From Rhabdophis nuchalis (Eukaryota; Chordata; Lepidosauria; Squamata; Natricidae): a DNA stretch of 64,000 bases. The stretch covers positions 43,461,110-43,525,109 of the forward strand of contig CM077647.1 of the NCBI GenBank assembly GCA_039707465.1. Reading direction: 5' to 3'. A model generated the notes under the pieces. The model made no database searches. It was not told the DNA's origin and was given only the letters and a program-made list of their open reading frames with translations. Both the position numbers and the translations under genes were made by a program. How positions within the stretch are numbered: the stretch's first letter is position 1; each line of letters opens with the position of its first letter. Below, one piece after another: positions 20,661 through 33,064 of this stretch.

Positions 20661-22646
20661 GGCTTCCGGTTCCGGCTCCTGCGGCGACGGGCGAGCCTAG
20701 CGCTCGCTCGCCTCTTTGTTTCTTCTTCTGCCCCCCAACGGGGGCGAGACTCCTCTTTTTTGAGGGTCTCCCGTAGGGCCGGCTCGTCGGGGGGCGCGCC
20801 CCCCACGGCGGTGGAGGAAGTGGCTCCCGGCGCGGCTCAGGTGAGGGAGAACATGCTAGCGGGGGGTTCTCCCTTCGCCTAAGGAAGACGGCGCCATTTA
20901 CAGCAATGAGGAGGGCTGATCGGCTCAGTCGGAAGGGCTCCCGAGGCTTCAGCTGCGAGGAGAGAGTGAGTTTCTAAAAAAACTTTTTTTACCTTGCTGC
21001 CAGCCAGGCTGAACGGACTGGGAGGGGGGTGTTTATTTTTAAAAAACCCCCCCTCGGATTTAAGCGGCGCGTTAAAATGGCTTCTCTGCAAAGAGAAAGC
21101 GGAAAACTTTCACTCCGGACGGTTTCTAACAAAGGAAAGTGGATTGTGACTTTTTGCAACATTGTTTCTGGGTCTGGCTGAGCTTAAAAAATTCTTATTT
21201 TGCTACTCTCTCCCTCTGGCTGAGATGAGCGGTGGAAGTGGATTCTTTTTGTCCCTGCCTGACTATTTCAACTAAGGAAAATTTCCAGCGTCTCTTTGAA
21301 AGCAGGACTCTCTCTGGATTTTTGAAAAAAAAAATTCTTTTGATGGATTTGTGACTTCTTCTCTGGAATACCTTCGTTATTACTATTTGGGAAATTGTGT
21401 CTCTTTTGGTTTCTGAATTGTTTGCAACTTCACAGCCCTGAACTGAACTGAGCTCCTGGTTTGCCCCACCAGCCCCACCCGGAAAACGCCATCTTGGTGG
21501 CAGTGACTCTAACTTTTAACCATGGCACAAGAAGCAGCACTTGTAAATTTGGAACAAAGGATGGCTTCTCTTGAAACTTCTATACTAACTTTGATATCAG
21601 AAATAAAGGCCCAGAGGGCTGAAAATATTATTTTCAAGAAGGAGCTGTTGGATACAAGAAGACAAGTGCTGGATAACACACAGAAGAATAAAGAACTGGA
21701 AGGGGGGTTGGAGGGGGCCAAGGGGGAAATTAAAAATGTTACCAATGAGGTTGTGGAAATAAATGGGCATGTGTCTAGGATGGATATGGAAAGAATGACA
21801 TACTTTTTGAGATTTCAAAATGTTTCTGAGGAATCTGGTGAATACCTCCCTGATCTTATGAGCATAATTTTAGCAGACTATTTACAAAAACCTAAGGATG
21901 AGATCAGGGGGGACATTGACCTAGCCTATAGAATTAACTCAGCATATGCCAGGATAAATGAAGTGCCTAGAGAGATACATGTGAAACTTGTTAGAAGGTC
22001 AACCAGAGAGGAAGTCCTGAAAGCGCAGAGAGAGAAACCCTTAACTTATCAACAAGAGACGGTCACTATCTTGAAGCAGATCCCTAGAAAAATTAGAGAT
22101 GCAAGAAGGAATTTTTCCTTCTTGTCTAAAACCTTGTTTGATCACGGGATTTGGTTCAAGTGGATGACCCCTGAAGGGATGCTGGTGTTCTGGGAAGGAG
22201 GAAGAGTGAGGATTAAAACAGTTGCTGAGGCGGAAGCCTTTCTTAAAAAACATTCCTCTGCCCTGGGGGAAGATCCAGGGGGGACGGAGGGGGCCACGGC
22301 CCCGCCCGAGGGGGGCCAGGGAGGAGAGAAAGAAGATACAATAGCCAAAAGACTTAGATCAAAAAAATAACTTTGCCTTGATTTTTCATGAACAATTTTG
22401 CATAATATTCTTATCCGGACTTTTTGTAAATGTCTGACAGCATGGAAGGGAGAATTTAGGTAAATGTACTTGCTCTCATCTTGTAGTGGTATGGAAAATG
22501 TTTTCTATGTTAACTTTTTTAATGTGTAATTTGAGGTCTTGGAAGGTCCGACGACTCCGACGTGAATGCTCTCAAAATTTCTTTGTAACCATTACCCTAC
22601 CCTGTTAAAAAATGTAAAACCAATAAAACTTTTTCAATATAAAAAA
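20661..22646 (+). mobile_element. Complete ORF1-only (HAL1-like) non-LTR retroelement, 1986 bp
   Basis: Flanked by an 18-bp direct repeat (AAGAAGATGAGCAATTTT at 20643-20660 and 22647-22664). It has a GC-rich 5' UTR of about 860 bp, one intact ORF (21522-22370), a 3' UTR of about 275 bp with an AATAAA signal at 22622-22627, and a short A tail. There is no ORF2, endonuclease or RT between ORF1 and the 3' UTR, so it must borrow L1 machinery, as mammalian HAL1 elements do. The intact ORF, long target-site duplication and clear tail suggest relatively recent insertion into a much older L1. Confidence 0.9.
21522..22370 (+). CDS. L1-type ORF1p-like RNA-binding protein of the ORF1-only element (282 aa)
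   Basis: Predicted nucleic-acid-binding chaperone of the LINE-1 ORF1p type. Residues about 5-85 form an N-terminal coiled coil, with heptad spacing through LEQRMASLETSILTLISEIK and the following charged stretch. Residues about 88-185 are the RRM-like core, starting TYFLRFQNVSEESGEYLPDL and containing AYRINSAYARINEVPREIHV. Residues about 190-265 are the C-terminal domain, with IPRKIRDARRNFSFLSK and GIWFKWMTPEGMLVFWEGGRVRI. The last 35 residues are a Gly/Pro/Glu-rich tail ending in basic KRLRSKK. The ATG has a good context (ACCATGG), and no in-frame stop interrupts it. The length is a little under the roughly 340 aa of mammalian L1 ORF1p. Whether it is translated is unknown. Confidence 0.85.
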   Translation: MAQEAALVNLEQRMASLETSILTLISEIKAQRAENIIFKKELLDTRRQVLDNTQKNKELEGGLEGAKGEIKNVTNEVVEINGHVSRMDMERMTYFLRFQNVSEESGEYLPDLMSIILADYLQKPKDEIRGDIDLAYRINSAYARINEVPREIHVKLVRRSTREEVLKAQREKPLTYQQETVTILKQIPRKIRDARRNFSFLSKTLFDHGIWFKWMTPEGMLVFWEGGRVRIKTVAEAEAFLKKHSSALGEDPGGTEGATAPPEGGQGGEKEDTIAKRLRSKK

Positions 22647-22664
22647 AAGAAGATGAGCAATTTT

Positions 22665-23270
22665 ATAAGGTATGGGACGTGTTTTATCAGTGATTAGATA
22701 AAAAAAACCTGGAAATGAAAAATGTTTTATTCATGTTTCACTTGAAGGAGATAATATAATGTTTTTATAATACTATAAAAACATTTTGTTATTAAATAGA
22801 TTAATAATGATGTAATGAAAGATTAGTATATATAAGAATTGAATAATTTAGAATCACTTCATTTAAAAATGAAGGAATAACATTTGTGGTTGAATATATG
22901 ATGCATAAGGATAATAATGAACCTACGTATATTAATGAACCTACGTATATTTGATTTAAATTGTTAGTCATACTGCGCATAATTGAAAGTAGTGATGTAT
23001 AAATATAAATTGTTGGAAAATTCTTTTGTAAAAATAATAGAATGAGATAGGTGATTAAATAAAGACTTATTGTTATTAAATTGATAATTAAGGATTTAAA
23101 GGAACATGGTTTGTTCAAAATGAAGGAATATTAATTATAACTGAATACATGATGGTTAATGATAGTGATGTATTTAGCTATATTTGATGGATAATCAGTG
23201 ATTGTATATGCAATTGAAAAGATGGATGCACAAATACTTGTAACCAAATGACATGCTATACGTAATTGAT
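22665..23270 (+). mobile_element. L1 LINE, ORF2 end and probable 3' UTR
   Basis: The last ORF2 codons (YKVWDVFYQ) are followed by stops, then A/T-rich sequence without ORFs. The right border is set by the start of the Penelope-like fragment near 23281; no clear poly(A) tail or target-site duplication was found. It includes a short direct repeat, AATGAACCTACGTATATT, at about 22917 and 22934. Confidence 0.5.
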
Positions 23271-23280
23271 GAGGATTTTA

Positions 23281-23740
23281 TATGTTAGGTCTTGTTTGTC
23301 TTGGCAACGTTTCAACGAGGTCTCACTTGCCATCTTCAGGCTGGTGTCTGTACAGGCTGAGCTGTTCAGTTTTGGAGATTAATTTGGTTCCTTCAAAATC
23401 AATTTCATGTCCTTTTGAAGGAACCAAATTAATCTCCAAAACTGAACAGCTCAACAAGAGAATAATCAGGGAAGCCATCAAAATAGAGAAACACCCCCAC
23501 AACATGAACAAACGTAACAATACTTCCCACTTACCAGACATCTGGAAACCAACACTGGCCAACAGACGAGTCCCACTCACCACACAGGCTGTTACAATAA
23601 CAAAGAACAACGAACATACAGATAGCACCAATCAGCATCAATCTACCAATCATGATACAACTACATAGCCAATCAACCCACTCACAGCAACAAAGCCAGA
23701 TACCCCCACCCCCACCCCACCAAGATTTATAGAAAAATGG
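23281..23740 (+). mobile_element. Penelope-like element fragment (3' region) with inverted arm
   Basis: The plus-strand frame from about 23413 encodes EGTKLISKTEQLNKRIIREAIKIEKHPHNMNKRNNTSHLPDIWKPTL. This resembles the C-terminal tail of Penelope-like proteins (REAIEI-x-K-x-P-x-N-x-N followed by a W-x-P-x-L block). A perfect 41-bp inverted repeat (23358-23398 and 23413-23453) separates it from a left part (23281-23357). That left part reads on the minus strand as the segment CTGAAGATGGCAAGTGAGAC, typical of these elements. Reverse transcriptase is absent. Superfamily assignment rests on these motifs only. Confidence 0.65.
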
Positions 23741-23744
23741 CAGT

Positions 23745-25310
23745 TTAGAGACAAAAGCAGTAAATATTGGGGCTATTTATTTTATCATAATGAAAAATAG
23801 TTGAGTGTTTTTTGACTAAGAATTTCCTACGAAATCAACAATTTTGCTCTTTTTGGAAAATAATTCTACTTTGTTTTCTTCATAGCTTTAATACAGATTA
23901 CCATAAGGTAGATTTGTATCCCTTACAGAAAGAAGGGAACAATATACTTGCCTATTTGCTGCCACCATTGAGTTTGGGGGGGGGGGGGGGGCAGGATTTT
24001 TATGTTGTAGGTTTTAAATATTATGCACTGCCTAATATACACATATTGTGTGTTGGGTGGCCATAAAATTTGTTTAATAATAAATCAAAATAAACCTAAA
24101 ACTACTTTAAAAAAAAGAAATTACAAATAATTATGTACATTTCCAAGTTACTAATGACTTACTTTAGTTGTGCATGAGTTCAGAGCATGGAAATAGGTAA
24201 GAAATTATGAAAAACCTAGAGACACTAGCACATCAAGATAGATTCACAGTTCATAAATCGACTTCCTGAGAACAACAGTTTTAGCAAAACTGTTCTATCA
24301 ATCCAGCTATCTCAATCACTAACTTTAATGATCAGGTGTAAATTCATTTTATTTTTTTTCCTATTCTGATCAAGAATGTATATATTACTACTGCAAAGCA
24401 ATTTGCACATATCAAGTTGGAGGTTAAGCATTGAGCAGACTAGACTTGCCAAAAGGCAGCTGGATAATTGTTATTTATGAGCTATTACTATCAGTGCTTT
24501 GGTCTCCTTTCTATGTTTTTGTATATAACAAACTATAATAGTGTCCTGGATTTAAATAAAAAATCTATGCCATAGGTATAATAGTCTGACGGTTTTATTT
24601 CATATGGGATAGCACTTTAAGACATCTCTTTTCTGTTAATTTTGGAAACTTGAACATAGAGAAACCTAATATTTGCAAAATTATAAATATACTTGAAATT
24701 TGACAACCTGAATTTCAACCATAATGTATCAGGAATTTACTTCAATAGATATGGAGATGGACATTAAAATGTATAGGGGTTTATATAGTTTTATACGGTA
24801 AATACACAAATGAATTGATATTTGGTGATATATCATGGTTAAATACTCCATTCTGAATTATAGAATACTGTCGGTGTGGAAAGAAACCTTATTTTGCCCT
24901 CCTCTCCTTTTATAAGCCATCTGAAGGCACTTGTTTGGTTTCTGCATAATCTAGGCTATAGCATATTAGATTAAATAGGCGCCTTTCCTAATCCTAATGT
25001 TCATGTTCAAATCATCATTAAAAGGCCATTGTGTTCTTCAAAGTTTTGTGTTGCATTGATAATTTACAAGAAACTGCATGTAGCAGATTAGTTCATTTGT
25101 CATTGATAATTGTCAATATCTTCCAAATTTGTGAAGTCAAAAAGAAAGGAGACAGGGATGCTACTTCTCTGAAGCTGACTATTTGACTGCCTATTTTTCT
25201 CCATATTTTCTTCCTTCAGAAATGTTTTATAATTATATATGTTTAAAAATTGCATGACCAAAATGATACCTTCAACAAAAATATGGTGAGGATCAATAAG
25301 AAGGTAACAG
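23745..25310. other. Intergenic, nothing recognised
   Basis: AT-rich sequence with a poly-G run near 23978-23991. Short frames lack family motifs. I see no repeat end or RNA gene here. Confidence 0.5.
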
Positions 25311-25315
25311 ATAAA

Positions 25316-25645
25316 GAAGATGCTGTTGAGGTGATGTCCCGGTGTTTGGAGGCCGTACAGATCTGGATGGGCAGCAACAAACTCAAACTCAACCCATCCA
25401 AGACCGAGTGGCTGTGGTTTCCGGCCTCCCAGTTTAGCCAGTTGACACCATCACTGGCCATGGGGGGCGAAGTACTGACCCCTGTGGAGAGGGCGCGCAA
25501 TTTAGGAGTCCTCCTGGGATCCCAGCTGTCCCTGGAGGACCAGGTGGCGGCTGTGGCCAGGGGGGGCGTTTTACCAGGTCTGCCTGGTCCGCCAATTGCG
25601 CCCCTTGCTTGACCGGGAGGCCTTTTGCACAGTCACTCAAGCACT
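25316..25645 (+). pseudogene. Older CR1/L2-like LINE, first half (RT C-terminal part)
   Basis: The frame reads DAVEVMSRCLEAVQIWMGSNKLKLNPSKTEWLWFPAS and then GEVLTPVERARNLGVLLGSQLSLEDQVAAVAR, the thumb region after the RT catalytic core. It stops making sense at ...TVTQALP because a younger copy inserts at 25646. The missing continuation (TSCLDYCNVLYMGL) is found 1.6 kb downstream at 27248, so this fragment and 27245-27948 are one original insertion. Frameshifts exist near 25560-25620. It is 5'-truncated. Confidence 0.85.
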
Positions 25646-25647
25646 CC

Positions 25648-26956
25648 CTTCCCTTCCTGGCGAAGGTTGTAGAGAGTGTGGTGGCACAACAGTTTCACCG
25701 TCACTTGGAGGAAGTTGATTATCTGGACCCGCGCCAGTCCGGCTTCCGGACCGGGCACAGCACCGAGACGGCATTGGTCGCATTGGTAGATGATCTCTGG
25801 AGGGCCAGAGATGGGGGTTGCTCCTCCATCCTGGTCCTATTAGACCTCTCAGCGGCTTTTGATACCATCGACCATGGTATCCTATTGCATCGGCTGGAGG
25901 GGTTGGGGGTGGGAGGCACCGTTTTGCGGTGGTTCTCCTCCTACCTCTCCGGTCGATCGCAATTTGTGTTGACGGGAGGGCAGAGGTCGACCTCTAGGCC
26001 CCTCACTTGTGGGGTGCCTCAGGGGTCGGTCCTCTCGCCACTCCTGTTCAACACATATATGAAGCCGCTGGGTGAGATCATCCGTGGTTTTGGGGTAGAG
26101 TACCACCTCTACGCTGACGACACACAGCTGTATATATCTACCCCAAACCACCCCAACGATGCCGTAGCAGTGATGTGTCAGTGCCTGGAAGCCGTGCGGG
26201 CCTGGATGGGAAGTAACAGACTCAGACTCAACCCGTCCAAGACCGAGTGGCTGTGGTTTCCGGCATCCCGGTACAACCAGTTGACCATCACTGGCCATAG
26301 GGGACGATCACCTTACCCCTGTGGATGGGGCACGCAACTTGGGCGTCCTCCTTGATGCCCGGCTGTCCATGGAAGATCAAGTGACAGCCGTGGCCAGGAG
26401 GGCGTTTTACCAGGTTCGCCTGGTCCGCCAGTTGCGTCCCCTATTGGATCGGGGTGCCCTTTGCACAGTCACTCATGCCCTCGTGACATCCCGGCTGGAC
26501 TACTGCAACTCTCTCTATATGGGGCTCCCCTTGAGGTGCACCCGAAGGCTTCAGCTAGTCCAGAATGCAGCCGCGCGGGCAGTTATGGGAGCCTCTAGGT
26601 TCTCCCATGTAACACTGCTCCTGCGCGAGCTGCACTGGCTGCCTGTCGTCTTTCGGGTGCGCTTCAAGGTGTTAGTTACCATCTTTAAAGCGCTCCATGG
26701 CACGGGACCTAGCTATCTGCGGGATCGCATTCTGCCTCATACTTCCCTGCGACCGATTCGCTCCCACAGAGAGGGACTTCTCCGGGTGCCGTCCACTAGG
26801 CTGTGCCAGCGGGCGACGCCCAGGGGAAGGGCCTTCTCTGTGGCAGACCCGACCCTCTGGAACGACCTTCCCCCCGAAATCAGAACAACCACAGACCTTC
26901 GCTCCTTCCGACAACTTTTAAAAACTCATTTCTTCCGTTTGGCTGGCCTAGGGTAA
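25648..26956 (+). pseudogene. CR1/L2-like reverse transcriptase, one frameshift
   Basis: Two abutting frames together encode the RT core and C-terminal region of the nested LINE. The first (to about 26300) contains the RT motifs A, B and C listed for the element. The second (from about 26321) starts at DGARNLGVLL and ends at the natural stop. Compared with the older copy (GACACCATCAC), the sequence GACCATCAC near 26281 lacks two bases, which explains the shift. The N-terminal half of ORF2, including the endonuclease, is missing because of 5' truncation. It is non-functional. Confidence 0.85.
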
Positions 26957-27138
26957 TTTTAATTAATTTATAGTGTTAAGGGGTTTTAGGGACAGTTTTT
27001 AGTTTTTAGAGATGTTTTTAGCGCAGGATATGTTTAATTGTGATTTTAAATTTTGTATTCTGTTTGTGTCTATTGTTTTTAATTTTCCTGTGCCCCGCCT
27101 CGAGTCCCTTTGGGGAGAGAGAGCGGGTTATAAATAAA

Positions 27139-27948
<810 letters not shown>

Positions 27949-28168
27949 ACAACAGGAAATGGTGAGTAAGACAAGGATACATATGTCATACTATCTATCA
28001 CCATTGCTCTACTTACATAAAGAGCAGGCAAGAACTTTCATTCTTTCCAGGGAAGTTCACATGGAATCTTTATGTGGTCTTGTTAATGAAACTAACTTTA
28101 TTCACTCAGAGATTGATTACAACTTTCCTTCTTAATTCACATGATTGCTTGCAATTTGCCTTCTTAAA

Positions 28169-28316
28169 CAGAGGTGGTATTCTCACTCACCCTGGCTCTA
28201 TGGCATCCCATTTAGGCACTTTTTTCACCAAAAGCACATGCACGGATGGCTGTGCACATGTGCGTGCACTCTCATATTTTTGAACTGGTAGGGAAGGTAA
28301 CTCAACACCACTCCTG
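28169..28316. mobile_element. 148-bp hAT-like MITE
   Basis: The left end is CAGAGGTGGTATTCTC, and the right end read inward is CAGGAGTGGTGTTGAG. The octamers TTCTTAAA (28161-28168) and TTCTTAAG (28317-28324) match at 7 of 8 positions. It shares GTAGGGAAGGTAA with the copy at 4307-4520. Confidence 0.8.
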
Positions 28317-28324
28317 TTCTTAAG

Positions 28325-31300
28325 TATGGAATTGTCCAGTTCATTTTTTTAATGATTTGCTTTTACCTTTGGGTATGTGAATATATGTTTATTTCAGTTT
28401 ATAGCTAGAAGTTCAATGAATTGAATATCATAAGGTGGCATCTACATGCCATAAACAATCTTTAAAATTCTTCTCTCACCTGCTCCAACTATCAATGAAG
28501 AAGAGCCTAGTTTTACATCCATAAGTAATGCTGAATGGTCATGTAAAAGGTTTAATTGGGTTATGTGGTTCTGCCTTTGGAGAGAAGAATATGTCCAACA
28601 GTTTTCTTTAGCACCATAACTCTAATCTGCTCATGATGTTTCTGATATTTGGCATCTTTTCTTCACGATTAACCAGAAGCAATGTTCCTAAGCAATTATA
28701 ACAACTGTACTAGCAAAGCCAAGATTTCATCCTGTTATTCCCAAGAGAGTATACAGTTTTTTAAGACATGTCATGGGTAACACATTGGTCCAAAACAACA
28801 TAGCTGTTAGGCATTGCTTAGATTTAAGTATCTTTGTTACAATATTATAAAGAAAAGAATAGAAATACACCTCTTATAAGGTAAATATGGATTCAGAAAA
28901 TTATAATAAAGAAAGAATTGCCCTGTATTATTCAGAAAATTAATGTTCTGAATAATATAGGATGGACAACTTCTTAAACAGCTGTTTAAACTATTTTTAG
29001 TTGTTACAAGTATAAAAACATGCAGTTGGCAGAAGAATAATGCAAAGATAGAGATACTTCACACATGGCAACCACTTAATTTTTTAGTTATTTACCTGGG
29101 TGGAGAGAGAGCTTAGGTTTTCCCAAGTATCTTAAGCCGATATAAGAGCTTAAAAACTAAACTTTCCCTGAGAATGCCAGGAAACCATTTTGCTAATTAT
29201 CTACGATCATAGTTAACCAAATGGATTGGAGGCCGGACCAATTTTAGGTTAGACAATGTGGTAAATATCTCATGGAGTTTTCTTCAAGCAGATGCCTGCA
29301 AAACATTTTTTTAGCAAAATGAACACTTATGTCTCTATGTGTATGTTAAATTTCTGTTATATAGAGCTTCCAAATAAATGGTGACCACAATGAGTGAGAG
29401 CTAAAATGATTGCTTTTTCTTATGATAGTATGTTATTTATGAACTGCTTTTATGTCGCTTTTCTTATCTCATCAGCCTTTGCATTAATTATTCACTGACA
29501 TTCTGGTTATATGATCATGGCGATGCTCAAATGCAAGTTAAATTTAGTAACTATTCCCTTTTCTCAATGTAGTTTTTAATATTGAAATCCACATTCTGAA
29601 GAGATCAAATAACATGCAGCGTTCCTACTTTTCTGATCAAGAGTTATTGCACACATTGCTGGCCAAACAGTATGCAATAATTCATTGTGTGATTTCAACC
29701 TGGAGCAAGAGTGATTGGCCACTATATCACATTCTCAAATGAGAATAACTTAAAAAACATTAAGTTGTCAAATCTATTTGGGAGCCTTACCTAATATTTA
29801 AGTTATAGAGTTACATGCCATAAAGTGCACTTTACAGAGTATCCTTGCCTGGACCTGACTCTAACTACCTCTTTGCATAGTTGTTATTAAGATGCATTCT
29901 ACTCAGGTTCTTTTACGCTACCTTAGCATTAAGAGGCATGTCATGTAAGCTTCACTTATTCTAATAATGCTTCTTTTTATTATTAACACCACATTCATAT
30001 CTTTCCTTACAAATGAAATTGGATCTCAGGTTGAAAATGATTACTTATCTAAAGTTTTCTGAATAGTCACCTCTGTTCATATTTTTTTTGCATAATTCCA
30101 GATAGCTGATATGATTGCTGTTATTTGGGAATTTCACAGTTGTGCATGCAGTGGCTTGCTGCTGTTCTTTCATGACAATTGGCATGATGAGATGTTGCAT
30201 CTCAGAACAGATTGGATAAATACCCTTTCACAATTGGAAACTTCTCTTAGTTTCTCTTCTAGGAAACAACCAGGGTCCATAATATTCTTGTTTTTTACCA
30301 AAGCATGATGAAGATATAATCCATTTTCACAAGAACTGAAGAGTTGGGGTTACAATCATAAACTAGTAATTACTCTTCAGCACTGTAGACTTGGAACTCT
30401 TTTGAGTATTTGCTGTAACCTCACATTTTATTAACATAATAACTATATTGCTATGGTTACCTTATAAGCAAAGCATTTTGTTTCAATCTATGTCATGTCT
30501 CTAGTTGAACCTCCTTCTTTTAAACTCCATTAAACTCCATTGTTATATGGAAAAAGTAATAGAGATGACTATGAGATAATTCGGCAAGAATCATTACCTA
30601 GCCAAAGAGGGCTGAAATATTCTTGGGAAACAAAATATTTGGAAGAAGAATCAGGAAAATGATCTCCTGATTTTCTGGCATATGTGATGGGAGTGAGAAT
30701 AGGCACAGTAACACTTATAAGTCAATAAAATATAGTTCCAGTCTTTTTGTGGAATTAATTTGCTGGTCTTGTCTACCTTATGCATCTGACAATGGATCAA
30801 CACTCTGTCTATAGCTTATTGAGTAGTTCTGACTTTGTGTTCATCATTTGAGAAGACAGGAGGAGCTACTTTTTATGCCCCAGACAAACCAATAGGTGTA
30901 CAGACAAAATGGCAAGAGAGGACATTTCCACAGAGAAAAGTTTTGCAGATGAATTCTGAGCATTGGAAACCCATAAGCCATCATTTGTATGTGGGGGGGG
31001 GGGGGTATTTAAGCTGGTACATTTTTTTCTTGCGTAAGTTTATGCAGGCCAGAACATCTGACATCAACACCTCCAATCCTCTGCTCTGTTATCCCTCTTC
31101 ACTGAATATATCTTCAAACACAAACTACAGAAGCAAGGAAATTGTAGTGCAGGTAATCTTTAGGAAAGTGTGGGAATGTTTTGTGCATGGTGGCTTCCTC
31201 TTTCTTCCTCTCCTTCCCATGTCCTGGAGACTGATTATTCCCATTAGAAGTCGAAACTGATCGCCCATCAAGGGTATCATGAATCCTTTGGACTGCTAGT

Positions 31301-32980
31301 TGTTTCCCTTTGCTTTGCAATAACAAATAACTTGAAAAGAAGCTAAAATTCACTTGTCAAATTTCACATTTTTCTTTCTACACACATGCTCAGATGCCTG
31401 ACGTTATCCTAAAAATATGTATGAAAAATCTATTTTGTTCTGGAAGAGACCCAAAGTTTGCTAATAATGAGATTTTAAGTACAATATGAGAGGAAGACTT
31501 TGTTTATGTTTATGTAGTTCCTCCATTGATTACATATGCTTCTTCAACTTTATGAGTTTTCCAGTTTCACTTCTGTAAAATGGGTAGCTATATAAAATGT
31601 ATGTATGTGTGTATGAATACTTGAAGCTCTTGAGATATGTTGTGACTAGCTCCCAAAAGCGTAATCAACATTAATGCCTTCATATGTATATAATTATATT
31701 CAATGCTATTTTCCTACTCTAGAATGAATTGATGTAGGTTAAAGAGAGATACTGATCTTCAAAATGAATGTATAAACTTAAAAGGAAATCATAATGGAAT
31801 CAACAGTTGTCATCTGGGATTAATCTGAAATCAATGCTAAGCATTTTACGGTGAAGAAATTGCATTTTCTTTCTGTACAACTTCATAAAAACAACAAATT
31901 ATGGTTGAGTATTAAGGACAATAATTATTTAACATAAGAAATCTTTTGGTAACACAGTTATGTAACCACACTAGTAAGTGTGGGACTAGTAAGCAAATTT
32001 CCTGGGCTTAATTTAACACAACTTTCTCTTTTGTTTATAATTTCTGTTCAAATTCAAGAATATCTACCACCCCAAGCATCAATGCTCTTCAATATCTAAT
32101 TTCACAGTTTTCTTAACACATATCTCATGTTATTTATTATAGTCAATGTCATCCAAACACCTTTGCCTATGCCTGCTACATTTTAAATGGCAGAGCTGAA
32201 AAACCATCAATCATAAATCAAGAAATACATTTTAACTTCAAACAAGAGCAGTTTGTAAAGAAAGCAAATCTTGGATAGCCTAATTGGATACATTACTCAC
32301 ATCTATAAGTGATAAATGCCTGTTTGAGGGAGGTGGGTTGTGGTTTTTTTTGACAAGTACAGTGACAGCAAATTAAAACCCTTCACCCCTTTTTAGTCTG
32401 TAGGGAATGTGAAAAATATACATGAAAAGTAAAGCGGGAAGGACAAATTATTTCAATTTATAGCCCAATAAATATGAAAATGTAATTTGTTCATACACTA
32501 CTGCATGCAAACACTTCTCTGTTCATCTTGATGTGTATCTTGATGTGTGAAGGAACAATTGTTTCTTCTACTGAAGTACAGGAGTAGAAGTGTGACATGA
32601 CCAGGTTCTGAAGCACTCTTGATTCACCCACATAATGACTAAGGAAACCTCTGATTAAATATGTTAGACTTGTGGCTATTTATTTTATTTGCAGGAGTTA
32701 TAGTCTGTTACAATTAGCTGAGTCTCAATGATACATAATTCCTCAATCCATAACTGGATTAAAATAGATACAAAGCAAATTAAAAATAACACTATCAAAT
32801 TGCATAAAAATGGGAAGAGCATTTAAACAATAATAAAACAATCCATTGTTTGGATAGATGTCCTTGGTGAAACTGCAAACTCACATCTATTTGGCTGAGC
32901 AAATGTTGAAAATAATTCAGAAGTACTCTGACTTTTTCAAAAACAAGTCCAATAGTTTCTATTATTCTTTAAAGTAGCCG
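28325..32980. other. Long intergenic stretch, nothing recognised
   Basis: About 4.6 kb of AT-rich, mostly unique-looking DNA with a poly-G run near 30993-31005. The short frames (30111-30308, 30835-31260) lack family motifs and splice signals. No repeat ends were identified. Confidence 0.5.
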
Positions 32981-32982
32981 TC

Positions 32983-33062
32983 ATTCTATTCTATTCTATT
33001 CTATTCTAATCTATTCTAATCTAATCTATTCTATGCCATTCTGTGCCATTCTATTCTATTCC
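32983..33062. repeat. (ATTCT)n pentanucleotide tract, i.e. (AATAG)n
   Basis: Runs of ATTCT with ATTCTA/ATCTA variants. The complementary (AATAG)n pentamer is the microsatellite reported to be seeded by CR1-L3 (Snk1) LINE tails in snakes. No LINE coding sequence adjoins it here. Confidence 0.85.
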
Positions 33063-33064
33063 TT

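Noticed and set aside
30835..31260. 141-codon plus-strand frame
   Set aside because: It crosses a poly-G homopolymer, shows no domain and lies in unsupported intergenic sequence.
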